Source: Varroa destructor
Lineage: Eukaryota; Arthropoda; Arachnida; Mesostigmata; Varroidae
Reading direction: 5' to 3'
Assembly: GCF_002443255.2 (NCBI RefSeq)
Contig: NW_019211454.1
Coordinates: 18,691,037-18,755,036, forward strand
DNA length: 64,000 bases
Shown: positions 12,501 through 22,133 of the stretch, in pieces
How positions within the stretch are numbered: the stretch's first letter is position 1
How the letters are laid out: each line of letters starts with the position of its first letter
Position numbers and translations under genes: made by a program
Notes under the pieces: model-generated
Seen by the model: the letters and a program-made list of their open reading frames with translations, nothing else
Databases searched by the model: none
Told to the model about the DNA's origin: nothing

Positions 12501-13666
12501 CCAGCTTAACTTGTCCTAGTATTTAGAGGCTCTGCACAACCCGAATGCCGTCTGTCGGGTGCGAGTGAAACAAATGCCCGTCTCTGCGTGGATACGAAAT
12601 GCAGTTACGACTTGGTATGGTACTACGTCATTCACATCAGAGCTGAACGCTACAGGTTGAACTAGGATATCAGTCAGATCCATTTCCACACATGTATCTA
12701 GGTTCATCTGTCAAATACACCGCTACTGGGCCATCGCTGTCCCACTTTTTTGTGAAATCAGTTGCTCTTCAACCCATATTCGAACGGACCGAATCGCTAC
12801 GACGTCACAGGTTTATGATAGCAAAGACGCAACGAAGCTTCGTTCCGTCTGGCTAGGACTTTTTCGGCCTCTGGATTGTGAACGACCCCGATAATGCGGT
12901 CTTCTCGTGTGACCCCCCTCAGTAAACACAACTGGTACAGTACAAACGTTACAGCTGCTCTGACCCTCGTAAAGATGGACTTTGGCTATAAGTTTATAAT
13001 AATAATGACATTATTATTATTACACCTGAAGCTTCGAAGAGGTGTCCATCGTCCAAAAACGCAATGATCGTATAGTCGTTCATGTATATTCAGCCTCGTC
13101 GACTAATTTTTTCCAACTTAAACCTTGAGGCTACGCGTATAGATCGCCATCTGGTGTAAGTTTTTGTAACCCTGTTCTATGAAGGATTGTTGATCCTCGT
13201 CATTGTGATCACTGCATTCCCACAGCATTACCTCTGAGTAAACGGCCCGTCATTTAGTGCCTGTACGAAATAATCAAGATACTTATGATTTCGCTGATCA
13301 TTAGTCAACTGTGATTGACTTAAAACACGTGTTTGCCTCTGCGCGTTTTTGATTACTGCTTTTATTTTTCGTGCCGACGACTGCTGCCATTGTTGTCTCT
13401 CTGGATGCATTTCTGGGCTCTTATACATCCTGCACACTTATGATTAACTGTAATAGTAAGAATGATCATCATCACCGCGTTGACACAAGTAGCACACTAC
13501 TACATGTCACAGTACCGACATGTTATTGCTTTAAATAGAAATATAACATTAAACTGTGCTTTACGCAAATACTGAACGTACAGAGTTATCGTATAGTAAA
13601 TATTCCGTAGTAATTAGCATCCATAGTTCACTCTATCGTTGCAACTATTACCTGCAATATATTGTT
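9540..13666. other. Non-coding or large-intron DNA
   Basis: A 136-codon frame at 10881-10471 (minus) contains acceptor-like TATTTCAG motifs, and a GCAG|GTAAGC donor lies downstream near 10.38 kb. The frames do not join without a stop, so no exon is called. Otherwise nothing beyond the palindrome at 12996. Confidence 0.45.
12996..13020. repeat. Perfect palindromic ATAATAATAATG hairpin
   Basis: Twelve-base arms, ATAATAATAATG and CATTATTATTAT, flank a single A. It is probably an ATA microsatellite next to its inverse. Confidence 0.85.
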
Positions 13667-13672
13667 TTTATT
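13667..13672 (-). terminator. Candidate poly(A) signal for the 1284-aa gene
   Basis: Reads AATAAA on the minus strand, about 470 bases past the stop at 14141. The spacing is ordinary for an animal 3' UTR. The motif is common by chance in AT-rich DNA, so it is supported only by position. Confidence 0.35.
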
Positions 13673-14140
13673 CTGTCATTTTATAAAAACAACTGTTAAT
13701 AATAAGGGTCGTGCAACAACCCTATCTTTTTGTTATATGATTCATACGTTACGTGCCAGCGATTGTACTGGAGAAATATTCCAATCATCAAGATAAAGCC
13801 ATCGAACTATTTTCTTCTAGTACTTAATGTATATACTTATTAACTTATCTAATACATGAATGCAATTCAGAGGTGGCATTCTTGCAAACATCTAGTAAAT
13901 GCTACTGAGCTTGTGACAAGAATTAGAAATCAATATTTACCAACAAGATAATTTATAGGGCTCGACCGCATATGCGCAATTTCTTCATATATTATACTTT
14001 GTAAGAAAAAGAATACAGAACGAGCTGCTTTCCCATAGAAGGAACAAGCGTCTACATTTTTTGAGAAATTATCATTAAGACCATGAGGGTTTCTCATCGC
14101 ATATTTAAAGAAAGTTTTCTCTAAATCTAAAAACGAGGAT

Positions 14141-17100
14141 TTATAGTCTGACCATGATTTCGATATCGTCGGCGTTCGCCTCACATTCCGACATGGGGCT
14201 CTCGGTGACAACCGGTTGTAACACGTCCGTGATTGCCTTCTTCGTCATTCTGCCAGATTCGTCGACGCTTCTCGCTTCGGTGTTGGCTTTGTCGTTGATT
14301 TGAGTGCTTGCTCCGGCGTTCGCTACATCCTTGGCGGTAGCAACCCTCGTCACATAAAACCCGTTAACGTCGGAGTCGCTCATCTGCGTGATACCATCAA
14401 ACTTCTTGCTCAGTTGAGCCATAAGAGCTGAGTCGATTTGTGCCATAACGTCTCTTCCAGGCTCCCGGTCTTCTTTATCTGAAGGTGTTCCTGTCGTTGT
14501 GGGGGCCGTTGTCGCCGATGAGTTGACCCTAACCATAGTGGTCTCTTCGTAACCGAGAGATTGTTTTGTATTCGATGAAATAGGCGCTGACTGAGGTCTG
14601 TCGGCTTCTTCCTCTTCGGTGATGACTCGAAGCTGCACCGGCGATGCTGATCGTACCAATCTCTCGAAGCAATCATCAGGGCTTCCAAGCAGGCGGTCTG
14701 AGTACGAATCGTAGCCGGGATCGGGACTGAGTGGCGGCAGGAGGTCGCTAAAATCCTCCTCGCGAATCGCTTTTCGGTTACGCTGATCCCGTGTACTATC
14801 AGGCGTACTTGAGTTGGAACGCATTTCATTAAGACTGTGGTCATTCCCAACGGTCAGACGGTCGAGCTTATCTCGATAGACCATTTCGTAATCGCCACCA
14901 CTCTCAAACGTTCGAAGGACCCTACGTTCAACTCCGCCTTGGAATAGAATGCCATCGAGAACATTGATCACATGTAGCTGCGGCACTGAACTAATTTCCT
15001 CATTCTGGCTGTTAATAGACTCGTTATTGTTGGCGTTAATGTCCATGGTTTCCAAGCCTACGCTGAAATCGTTATGAAACGTAGGTCTGGGCCAGGGTGG
15101 AGGCGTTCTAAAGTCCGGCAACGAAACCTGTTGCTTAGTTTTTTCGCTTACGGCGGAGTCTACTTCATTAGTTCCGCCCGTAAGATAATCGTTCTGCTGG
15201 TTTACTGCAACACCCTCTTCTTCACACGACGAATCTAATGAGTCACTTTTTTCCTGACCCGTATTTGACCGTCTTAACAAATCCCATCGCACGGCTTCAG
15301 CTTCCTGCTTAACCTTCAACGACTCAGTAACGTGATTTTCCGGAGTTTGCTCCGGGCTCTTCGATGAAATCTTGTCCTCACCATCGGAAATAACCTGCGC
15401 CGCGGTCACATTGCCAGAATGAGGTGACTGTACACGACACTTCGAACCCCCCACCTCACCACTGGTTTTAACACTGCTACAGTCTAGCTCTACAGCAAAA
15501 TCGCCGTCCAACCCACTCGTTTTATTTTTAATAGCACAGTTGCCACGATTAGATGACAGGTCTCCTTGCCGTTCTTGCGGTTGAGTTCTTTTCCGAACTC
15601 CGGTCTCGATCGTACCGCGCTCACTGTGACCAAGGCCAAAGACATCAGACCCAAAATCCGCTTTGGATCCAACGTCCGAATGGAAACTCGGTAGGCCGGG
15701 GAGAGGCCACGGTTCGTCTACGCTTTCCCTTCTCGTCAACTGATGGTATTCGTCAACGTCATTGATATCGCAGAGCACCTGCACCAAGAGCGGATCACCT
15801 CCAGTTCTCCGGCCAGGAACAAGACCAACGCAACGAGAAGCGGTCGCAGTACTGACGTCGGCAGCCGAAAGATAAGTATCTTCGGCTAGAGCGCCGCTTG
15901 TAGAGGTTCTCCTGCAGGCCGCTGCTATTGTCGGCGACAATTTCCTAGCTTGTCCTATCTGACCGGCAGTTGGCTGATGAATATCGCCACGCGAGTCGGT
16001 CCCGCAACGTTCGTTAATCATATCAACGCTGCCGATGTCAGCGAAGCCTCTACCACTTTGCAGAGTGCAAGAGTGGTTTACCAGCTGCTGTTTGCTCGTT
16101 GATGACTGCTCCAGCTGAGGGCAACTTTCGCCATTACCCATGTGTCGCGACTGAAAGCCCGAGGGTTCTTGGCGATGATTCTGTTGTGGACGCTGCTGTT
16201 GTTGTTGTTGTTGACCTTGTTGCCCTTCGTCAGTGTCAACAAGGTCGAGTATACTATGCGATAGACGTGTTTTGCCCCAGCTGTCTTGCTGTCTGTTGTC
16301 TTGCCGGTCGCTGCTGTCTTGATCGCGAAAAGGGGCGACCGTGGCGGGATCGCCGGCATCAGCGTTAGTGGACGCGCCTACGACTTTGTCAAAGCTGTCA
16401 GAAAGCGATACGTGCTGGTTAGAAGCGTCAGCAGTACTCGTAGTAGTGCTGACAGCGTGAGCTACAGTAGCCTTGGTCTGTATAGAAGCACAAGATGCTC
16501 CTGCGGCAACAGCAGTCCTATTCGTTACAATCGAACGCGTAGCAGTTGTTTTATTATCAACGCTGACAGCTATTTCGTTGCTGTTGCTGCTACTGCTACA
16601 AGACAATGCGTTATCAGAATCAGGGCATACTAACAGTGATGCCACTGGCGAGAGCCTGCCAGAACCGTTTACTTCGCAATATGTATTTGCATTGGCGCTA
16701 TGAGAAGCGTGAGCCTGAAAAGCTCTATAACTTGGGTCTGTGTTATTATTGTTAGATTCATTGTTGTTATTTTCGTTCTTGTGACTATGAGCGTTGTCAT
16801 TAATGCTATCATGCTCATGGCTTGTGAGCGGAGCATCGCCGTTGCCGTTATTATTAGTGAGGTGCTTACCCGGCCTCTTGCCGCTATTCGACTGGGATAC
16901 GAGATTAAGTGATGTTGACTTGTCTACGGCGACGGCTGTTTCCGTAAGTGATTCGTATTCTGATGCGACTTGGTCGTTACTGGGCGCAGCTGGTTCAGCG
17001 CCTTTCCCGGTGCCGTGAGTGGGGGTGGTAACGATATGATACTGGTATTGATGGTCGTGTTGAGTGTTATTATTTTTGTTGTTGGTGCTGCTGTAATGAT

Positions 17101-17995
17101 CGTTATTAGCAGAAGTCAGGTCGGTCGCAATGAGCGTGTCAGGCGGGCAAACGTCTTCAGGGGTGAGGAGCGTCACCGGTACCCCGAAACTGGTAGCCTT
17201 GTCGACTGAAAACGAACACCGGGTCACGTGAAAACGGTTGGCGAGATCGCAAAGCCGATCATCGAAATTCTTGCTACAACTACTACCCACAAGAGAAGTC
17301 GAAGGCGCCTCAGTTGGGCCCCGAGCTTCGGTTGGCATCGATGATGTTACTCTTGGCGTTGCCGGCGAACGCATCACTGACGCTTCGTCAGAAACTATTG
17401 CCTCGGGAAGTTGAAAATCAGCGTTTACTGATTGCGCTATTTGCCGCTGTGACAGTTGCTGTTGCGGTTTTTTCTGTTTATGGTCTACATCATCATCTTG
17501 ATTACGTGCTGCTGCTTTTTGAAGAAGATCACCAGTATCTGAGTCTGTCTCAGTGCGATTGACACTCACAGCGGCGCTGCTGGAAATGCTGCCATCCGGT
17601 ACTTCGTTGTTTTTCACCCGCTTGGGCGAATGAAGAACAAAATTCGATTTGTTTTGTTTTCTCGAGGCCAGACGTACCCATTCGGAAGGAACTGATGATG
17701 TCGTCGACGGCGCCGATTGTTGAGCGTTGGCGTTATTTGCCTGATTCGAGCTTACAGCCGAAGCTGAGAACACCTCATCGAGCCTCTTCTCCAGCGCCGA
17801 AGGCGTCGCTGGGATGACTCGGATTTGTGGGTTCGAACTGGGCTTCCGACGTTCTGATAGTCTGGCAAGCTGTTCCGAGATCGAGATGCCGCTAGCCTGA
17901 TAGATCAGATAACTGACCCAGGCCAACGCGACATATCCAAGCCATCGGGAGGCGATTCTGATCCACGTTTCATCCTTAACATTGTCGATAGTCAT
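14141..17995 (-). CDS. Large single-pass membrane protein, mostly disordered; family not recognised
   Basis: One uninterrupted 1284-codon frame, far longer than chance allows in DNA of this composition. The ATG at 17995 has A at -3 and follows an in-frame leader stop. Residues 1-17 are polar, residues about 18-34 (WLGYVALAWVSYLIYQA) form one hydrophobic helix, then a basic stretch (RLSERRKP) begins a long low-complexity tail. Asn-rich runs lie near residues 300-325 and 400-420, and a Gln run near 588-606. The most protein-like ordered parts are near residues 998-1045 (LHVINVLDGILFQGG) and 1085-1135 (LPPLSPDPGYDSYSDRL, then an EEEE run). The end is EIMVRL, which fits a class II PDZ ligand (inference only). 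The N-terminal helix suggests a signal anchor, with the tail probably cytosolic by charge. A weak GT at the final ATG codon could extend the protein into another exon. No enzymatic motif seen. The open frame is secure; function is unknown. Confidence 0.85.
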   Translation of the reverse strand: MTIDNVKDETWIRIASRWLGYVALAWVSYLIYQASGISISEQLARLSERRKPSSNPQIRVIPATPSALEKRLDEVFSASAVSSNQANNANAQQSAPSTTSSVPSEWVRLASRKQNKSNFVLHSPKRVKNNEVPDGSISSSAAVSVNRTETDSDTGDLLQKAAARNQDDDVDHKQKKPQQQLSQRQIAQSVNADFQLPEAIVSDEASVMRSPATPRVTSSMPTEARGPTEAPSTSLVGSSCSKNFDDRLCDLANRFHVTRCSFSVDKATSFGVPVTLLTPEDVCPPDTLIATDLTSANNDHYSSTNNKNNNTQHDHQYQYHIVTTPTHGTGKGAEPAAPSNDQVASEYESLTETAVAVDKSTSLNLVSQSNSGKRPGKHLTNNNGNGDAPLTSHEHDSINDNAHSHKNENNNNESNNNNTDPSYRAFQAHASHSANANTYCEVNGSGRLSPVASLLVCPDSDNALSCSSSSNSNEIAVSVDNKTTATRSIVTNRTAVAAGASCASIQTKATVAHAVSTTTSTADASNQHVSLSDSFDKVVGASTNADAGDPATVAPFRDQDSSDRQDNRQQDSWGKTRLSHSILDLVDTDEGQQGQQQQQQQRPQQNHRQEPSGFQSRHMGNGESCPQLEQSSTSKQQLVNHSCTLQSGRGFADIGSVDMINERCGTDSRGDIHQPTAGQIGQARKLSPTIAAACRRTSTSGALAEDTYLSAADVSTATASRCVGLVPGRRTGGDPLLVQVLCDINDVDEYHQLTRRESVDEPWPLPGLPSFHSDVGSKADFGSDVFGLGHSERGTIETGVRKRTQPQERQGDLSSNRGNCAIKNKTSGLDGDFAVELDCSSVKTSGEVGGSKCRVQSPHSGNVTAAQVISDGEDKISSKSPEQTPENHVTESLKVKQEAEAVRWDLLRRSNTGQEKSDSLDSSCEEEGVAVNQQNDYLTGGTNEVDSAVSEKTKQQVSLPDFRTPPPWPRPTFHNDFSVGLETMDINANNNESINSQNEEISSVPQLHVINVLDGILFQGGVERRVLRTFESGGDYEMVYRDKLDRLTVGNDHSLNEMRSNSSTPDSTRDQRNRKAIREEDFSDLLPPLSPDPGYDSYSDRLLGSPDDCFERLVRSASPVQLRVITEEEEADRPQSAPISSNTKQSLGYEETTMVRVNSSATTAPTTTGTPSDKEDREPGRDVMAQIDSALMAQLSKKFDGITQMSDSDVNGFYVTRVATAKDVANAGASTQINDKANTEARSVDESGRMTKKAITDVLQPVVTESPMSECEANADDIEIMVRL

Positions 17996-17996
17996 C

Positions 17997-18017
17997 TTAA
18001 TTGTTTGCTGCTATCAT
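17997..18017 (-). promoter_or_regulatory. Upstream mini-ORF ending one base before the main ATG
   Basis: An ATG at 18017 opens a six-codon frame (MIAANN) whose TAA is followed by a single G and then the main ATG, giving the arrangement TAAGATG. If this sequence is in the mature leader, ribosomes finishing the mini-ORF stop next to the main start, a geometry compatible with reinitiation. Three more tiny ORFs starting ATG (MASIL, MIILVIVRD, MSC) lie within roughly the previous 200 bases on the same strand. The sequence is directly seen; translational control is inference and depends on the real transcript start and splicing. Confidence 0.4.
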
Positions 18018-18556
18018 AAATCTAATTGTTGTTCGGGTTGTTGTTGCCGTTGCCGTTGACGATTAATTTACACTAATACTATATAGATTCAATAGTTCTA
18101 ACACGACATCAATCTCGAACAATAACAAGAATTATCATTTATTAAACTAACGACGAACACCCTCTTCGTTACAGGATGCTGGCCATTTCGATTTAAGCAA
18201 AACTTTTATCACTGTAGACTCTGATCAACAACCCTGTCAATGGGCGAGCAGGTAATACACAACAACGGCTCGAAAAATTATGGTTCCAGCAATAGTTCCT
18301 GAATTGAACCTTTTCACCTCTGATCACAGTGCACGGCCCAGCGTCGGACGGAAATCGGAAGACGCAAAACACAAACGAGCACCAAGTAACAATAGTAGTC
18401 CACAGTCTACAGGCGAGACCGAACACAGTCGCCTGGCGAGTCGTCCTGTCGACTCAGTCGACAAAGATCCTTGCTTCTTCACCCCTGTCTCGACTGATGA
18501 CTGTTTTCTGGTAGCGCCGTCTTCTATTCCGTGACGCAAGAGCAGTAACGCTCCTC

Positions 18557-18570
18557 CACTTTACCTCGCA
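18557..18570 (-). promoter_or_regulatory. Candidate 5' splice site in the leader of the 1284-aa gene
   Basis: On the minus strand, GCGAG is followed by GTAAAG, close to the animal donor consensus, directly after a (TTG)n tract. A plausible acceptor (CCCATTGACAG) follows at about 18.23 kb, upstream of the main ATG. This would make an intron wholly within the 5' UTR. Inferred from sequence only. Confidence 0.35.
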
Positions 18571-18595
18571 ACAACAACAACAACAACAACAACAA
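18569..18595. repeat. (CAA)n trinucleotide microsatellite
   Basis: About nine tandem CAA units. On the minus strand it is a (TTG)n tract inside the presumed leader of the 1284-aa gene, just before a donor-like GAG|GTAAAG. It is not in the main reading frame. Confidence 0.9.
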
Positions 18596-19977
18596 GAAAA
18601 ATCGAATCTACTGCTACGGCCGCGTCTTTTGTTGTGGAGTCAAGAGTTGGCGTGGAAGCCACTGCAGCCGACGACGAAGTCTGCAGACAGCGTCCAACAT
18701 CAACACGCAAAACGATAGCCGCACAGCGCGTTGAGCCGACGCTTTACGATCTGCTTTCTAACGATGATCAATGCATGGATGTTACGCTACTGCTGAGATC
18801 AGCGGGTTTCTCGATGGGACAAGTAGTTGGGTCTATTTTGGGCTGCTGGACCGAATCAGTTGAAGTCGCTTAGCGATTGTTCGCTCCAAGTACCACCACT
18901 GGAAGTGTCTAGTTTATATTAAACTAGTGTAAAAATGTTCAGAAAGACTAGCAAAGCAGCCCTTACCATAAATGCATTTATTTGACAGTCAGGCACCGAA
19001 GTGTGTTCGCTTTTGTTGTATTTCGTAATCTTCCCTTTGCAGGTTTCTTCTTCTTTCGTGGATTTTTTCGAGTAACGTCGGGAACGATGTTGATAACCTC
19101 TATGAAACGATGACGCTGTTTATTTCTAATAATAACAACTGCTGCTGTACCACTCGTTAACTGTCGATACTGTTGCAAATGGCCTATACGACCCAAGCAA
19201 CGCTGGCGACAGCTTACGTCAAGCAAATGATTTGCACGTTTCTGGCGGAAACTCGCCCGCTAGACTCAAAGCTTCCATTTCTTCTAGATTTGACTGTTTC
19301 AAATTTAGCCCTATCAATTCGGTCTGTAGCTGCTATCAGATGCGTTGCCCAAACCGACGATGTCGTCTGTGGCGTCGATGGAAGCTGATATAGTTCGATG
19401 ACGTTTGCTTTTTTTTGCTTGTTGCCTGTGGCCTATCCTAATAACGATAGCCGTAGCCGTGCGGGTCGCAGCAGCGATGATGATAATGATCCAAGGATTT
19501 AATCACAATAGGAGTTCATGTTTAGATGATCGATCTTCGCTCGATTTCGGTTCGACTTATTCACCCGCATGGCACAAGATACACCATTTGTGTATTCACG
19601 ACTTCGTATCGTACCCAAACTTGTCATCCGCCGTTGACATCGTTTAGGCCCTATTGGATGAAGCTGTTAGCTTGGCCTTAATCGTTTGCTAGCAGGCAAA
19701 TACTTGTTGTCTTGACGCGTATGGACAGTAGTAGGTATGTGCAACGGCGAGCCTTCCTCGTCGGTCCGTTCACTCCGCAGGCCGGCTCATCCATTTAATT
19801 ACTGCCGCGCTTCGCTAAGCTGCTTTCTGCTACAACTGGATTATGCGCAACAGGAAAGAACACAGTAAAACCAACGTAAGGCCGTGTCGATAATCCAATC
19901 ACACAACTATACTCGTGGTTGTTACAGCAGAAGATGAACGATATCCGTTAGTTAGCTCATAGGCCATAGGCGCGAAT

Positions 19978-20142
19978 TTAATCGAACATCGTATAGGCGG
20001 CGAGCGTAACCACCGTTGCTAAACGATTTCGTACGATCTCAATCGCAGTCGTAACTGTCTGCCGCCGGTGAACGATTGGCGTGGTTAAAAATTCACGCGG
20101 CACTCCGTTGCACCGCCGCTCGACGCCGTACGCCGTCGCCAT
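19978..20142 (-). CDS. Possible 54-aa small ORF in the predicted leader
   Basis: About 33 bases past the predicted transcription start, an ATG opens a 54-codon frame beginning MATAYGVERR and ending YTMFD before TAA. The start has G at +4 but T at -3, so it is weak to moderate. The region is GC-rich, where open frames this long arise easily by chance. It could be an upstream ORF, a first coding exon, or nothing. No family recognised. Confidence 0.2.
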   Translation of the reverse strand: MATAYGVERRCNGVPREFLTTPIVHRRQTVTTAIEIVRNRLATVVTLAAYTMFD

Positions 20143-20210
20143 CGACGCACTGCACCGAACATCCGCGATTGCAGTGCTTGCCGTTATGTTGGTATTGTTT
20201 CTTTTATAAT
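20140..20210 (-). promoter_or_regulatory. Candidate TATA promoter for the 1284-aa gene
   Basis: TATAAAAG is read on the minus strand at 20208-20201, with an initiator-like GCACTG whose A is at 20175, about 33 bases downstream, the spacing expected of a TATA/Inr pair. A second CAGTG-type element lies near 20.15 kb. The block immediately downstream (about 19980-20170) is strikingly CpG-dense compared with its surroundings. The main ATG is about 2.2 kb further on, so at least one leader intron is required, consistent with the donor near 18566. The alternative is a chance TATA in AT-rich DNA. Confidence 0.35.
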
Positions 20211-21013
20211 ATGGCAGGTTGAATTAGTAGCCTGTGGCTACAAACGAACGTAACAGAGTAATTGTGCTGAACGCTATTTCTGTCATTTAGGCTCGTTAAC
20301 GCGTAAACAATGACAGTGGCCTAACACGACTGCTACTGCCGATAAATGCGTCTATTAGACAGTGAGCAGGTGACCGGGAGGACGAGCTGCTACTAGCTGA
20401 ACGTAGTAAGCCACCAAAAACCTGTCTCCGTGAAAATTCACGGCGTCCCGAGATTTCTATTTCGATCACAGATAATCCGCGAAGACGGTATGAGTCGCTT
20501 AGCGCTAGTCTGCAGATAGCCTCAACATGCAGCTGCACACATACGGAATACGTCTAGCTTCGTTGGATGACGTGTGTACGTGTCGTCAATGAAAACAAAG
20601 TACGATGATTGTCTACACCGAAACACGTCAAGTAAATATCGCTGATGATTATTGCAGTTAGCAGACAGCAACGAGCACTAACAATCAATAGCAAAACATG
20701 TACAGGAACAAATGGAAAAAAAGCGTAGAGTCTAATAGACACATGAAACTTTGACAACCATTTTCTTACTAATTTTTTCTCTCTTTTTTTTTTCTTCTAA
20801 AAGACGTTACCAGATAAATATGTATGTTGTCTACACCACTATCCAACTTGAAACCAAAACTTCAACGAATCAAGCGGACAGTGTGGCTGATTTCTTCTGT
20901 CTAGAAGTATCGACGATATTTTTGTTATGCGTTTCGGCCATAAACGAAAATTTGACGGAAAAAATTGTGGAAAATCGAAGATGAACCAGCCTGTAACACT
21001 AGGGCTTTTCCCG

Positions 21014-21030
21014 TTTTTTTTTTTTTTTTT
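21014..21030. repeat. T17 homopolymer
   Basis: Seventeen consecutive T residues. A T14 run also occurs at 22452-22465. Confidence 0.9.
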
Positions 21031-22115
21031 GCTAACGAATGTCAATACCGCGTGATTCGCTTTTCACAAAGTTAAAAAACAAGGAAATCGGTCGTCTTAG
21101 CACGCCGTTGTTGGCCGAGGTGGGTAAATGCGGCCGATGCGATGAACGCGGGGTGACATCGAAGCGCAATGTGTGGCGTCGTAGATGAAGTGAACGAGGA
21201 TTACGTTGTAGTTGTAATTACTCATCACGTCAAACATACGACCAAACGTGGACTGAGTAAACGGCAACTGGAGGGTTTCGTTGGCGCCACTAGGTGTTAC
21301 GTAGCGCTAGTGCTTAAAGTTCCTTCTTCCTCTGTATCTCGTTTGTGAGTCTCGCTAATGAGTCCGGACGCTTATTAAAGCTGAATAATAACAACAGTAA
21401 CTATTGATGTTGTTTCTTTTATGTTAAATTTGATTGTGCGCTTGCTGTCTTCGGTTGCGCAGGTGATTTCTACTTTAGGCAACGTAATTACGTCTACGGC
21501 AGTAACTCAAATTTTTCCTGCGAGTACAATGTCTTCTTCACTGCACGCGCTGGCAACTTCGAGAACTGGAACGACCGTCTGTCCATCACAAACTCTCAAT
21601 CACAAACGCAATTCGAGTCTTTTTCACTCGCACGTAATGACGTTGACAACGTTATAAAGCGCACACGATGTTTTTAGTGACACACAATAACCAAATTATC
21701 AGGCTCTCCACGATCCTTATGCACCCTCTACGCAGTCGATAGATGGCGACACTCGATGACCGCAAACAGACATGTCACGGGAGCAATATAGCGCGTCTTT
21801 ACTTAGAATCTTCTACTAAATAAAAATTCGCTGCTAAATCTATTTTATCTGTGTGGCTTTTCTGTGTCGAACTAATTTGTAGCGTTCTTATTATTACGTT
21901 CCTATCGTAAAAACGAGTTCGAACACACGCCCGTACATAGAAATCCGTGCTCTATCTATACGATCGAACGTTTGCATTTGACTATAAGCCAATGATATTC
22001 AAGGACCTACCATTTGGCCAGTTGATAATCGACCACCATGAGCGAAAGTATTTCGCCTAGAGCTACAGAAAACCCGCGCAAAACTAGCCGGTTAAATGGA
22101 ATATATTTTTATACC

Positions 22116-22133
22116 CACACACACACACACACA
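22116..22133. repeat. (CA)n microsatellite
   Basis: Nine perfect CA units. Confidence 0.9.

Noticed and set aside
14410..17562. Many smaller frames on both strands inside the large coding region
   Set aside because: They are shadows of the 1284-codon frame in GC-richer DNA.
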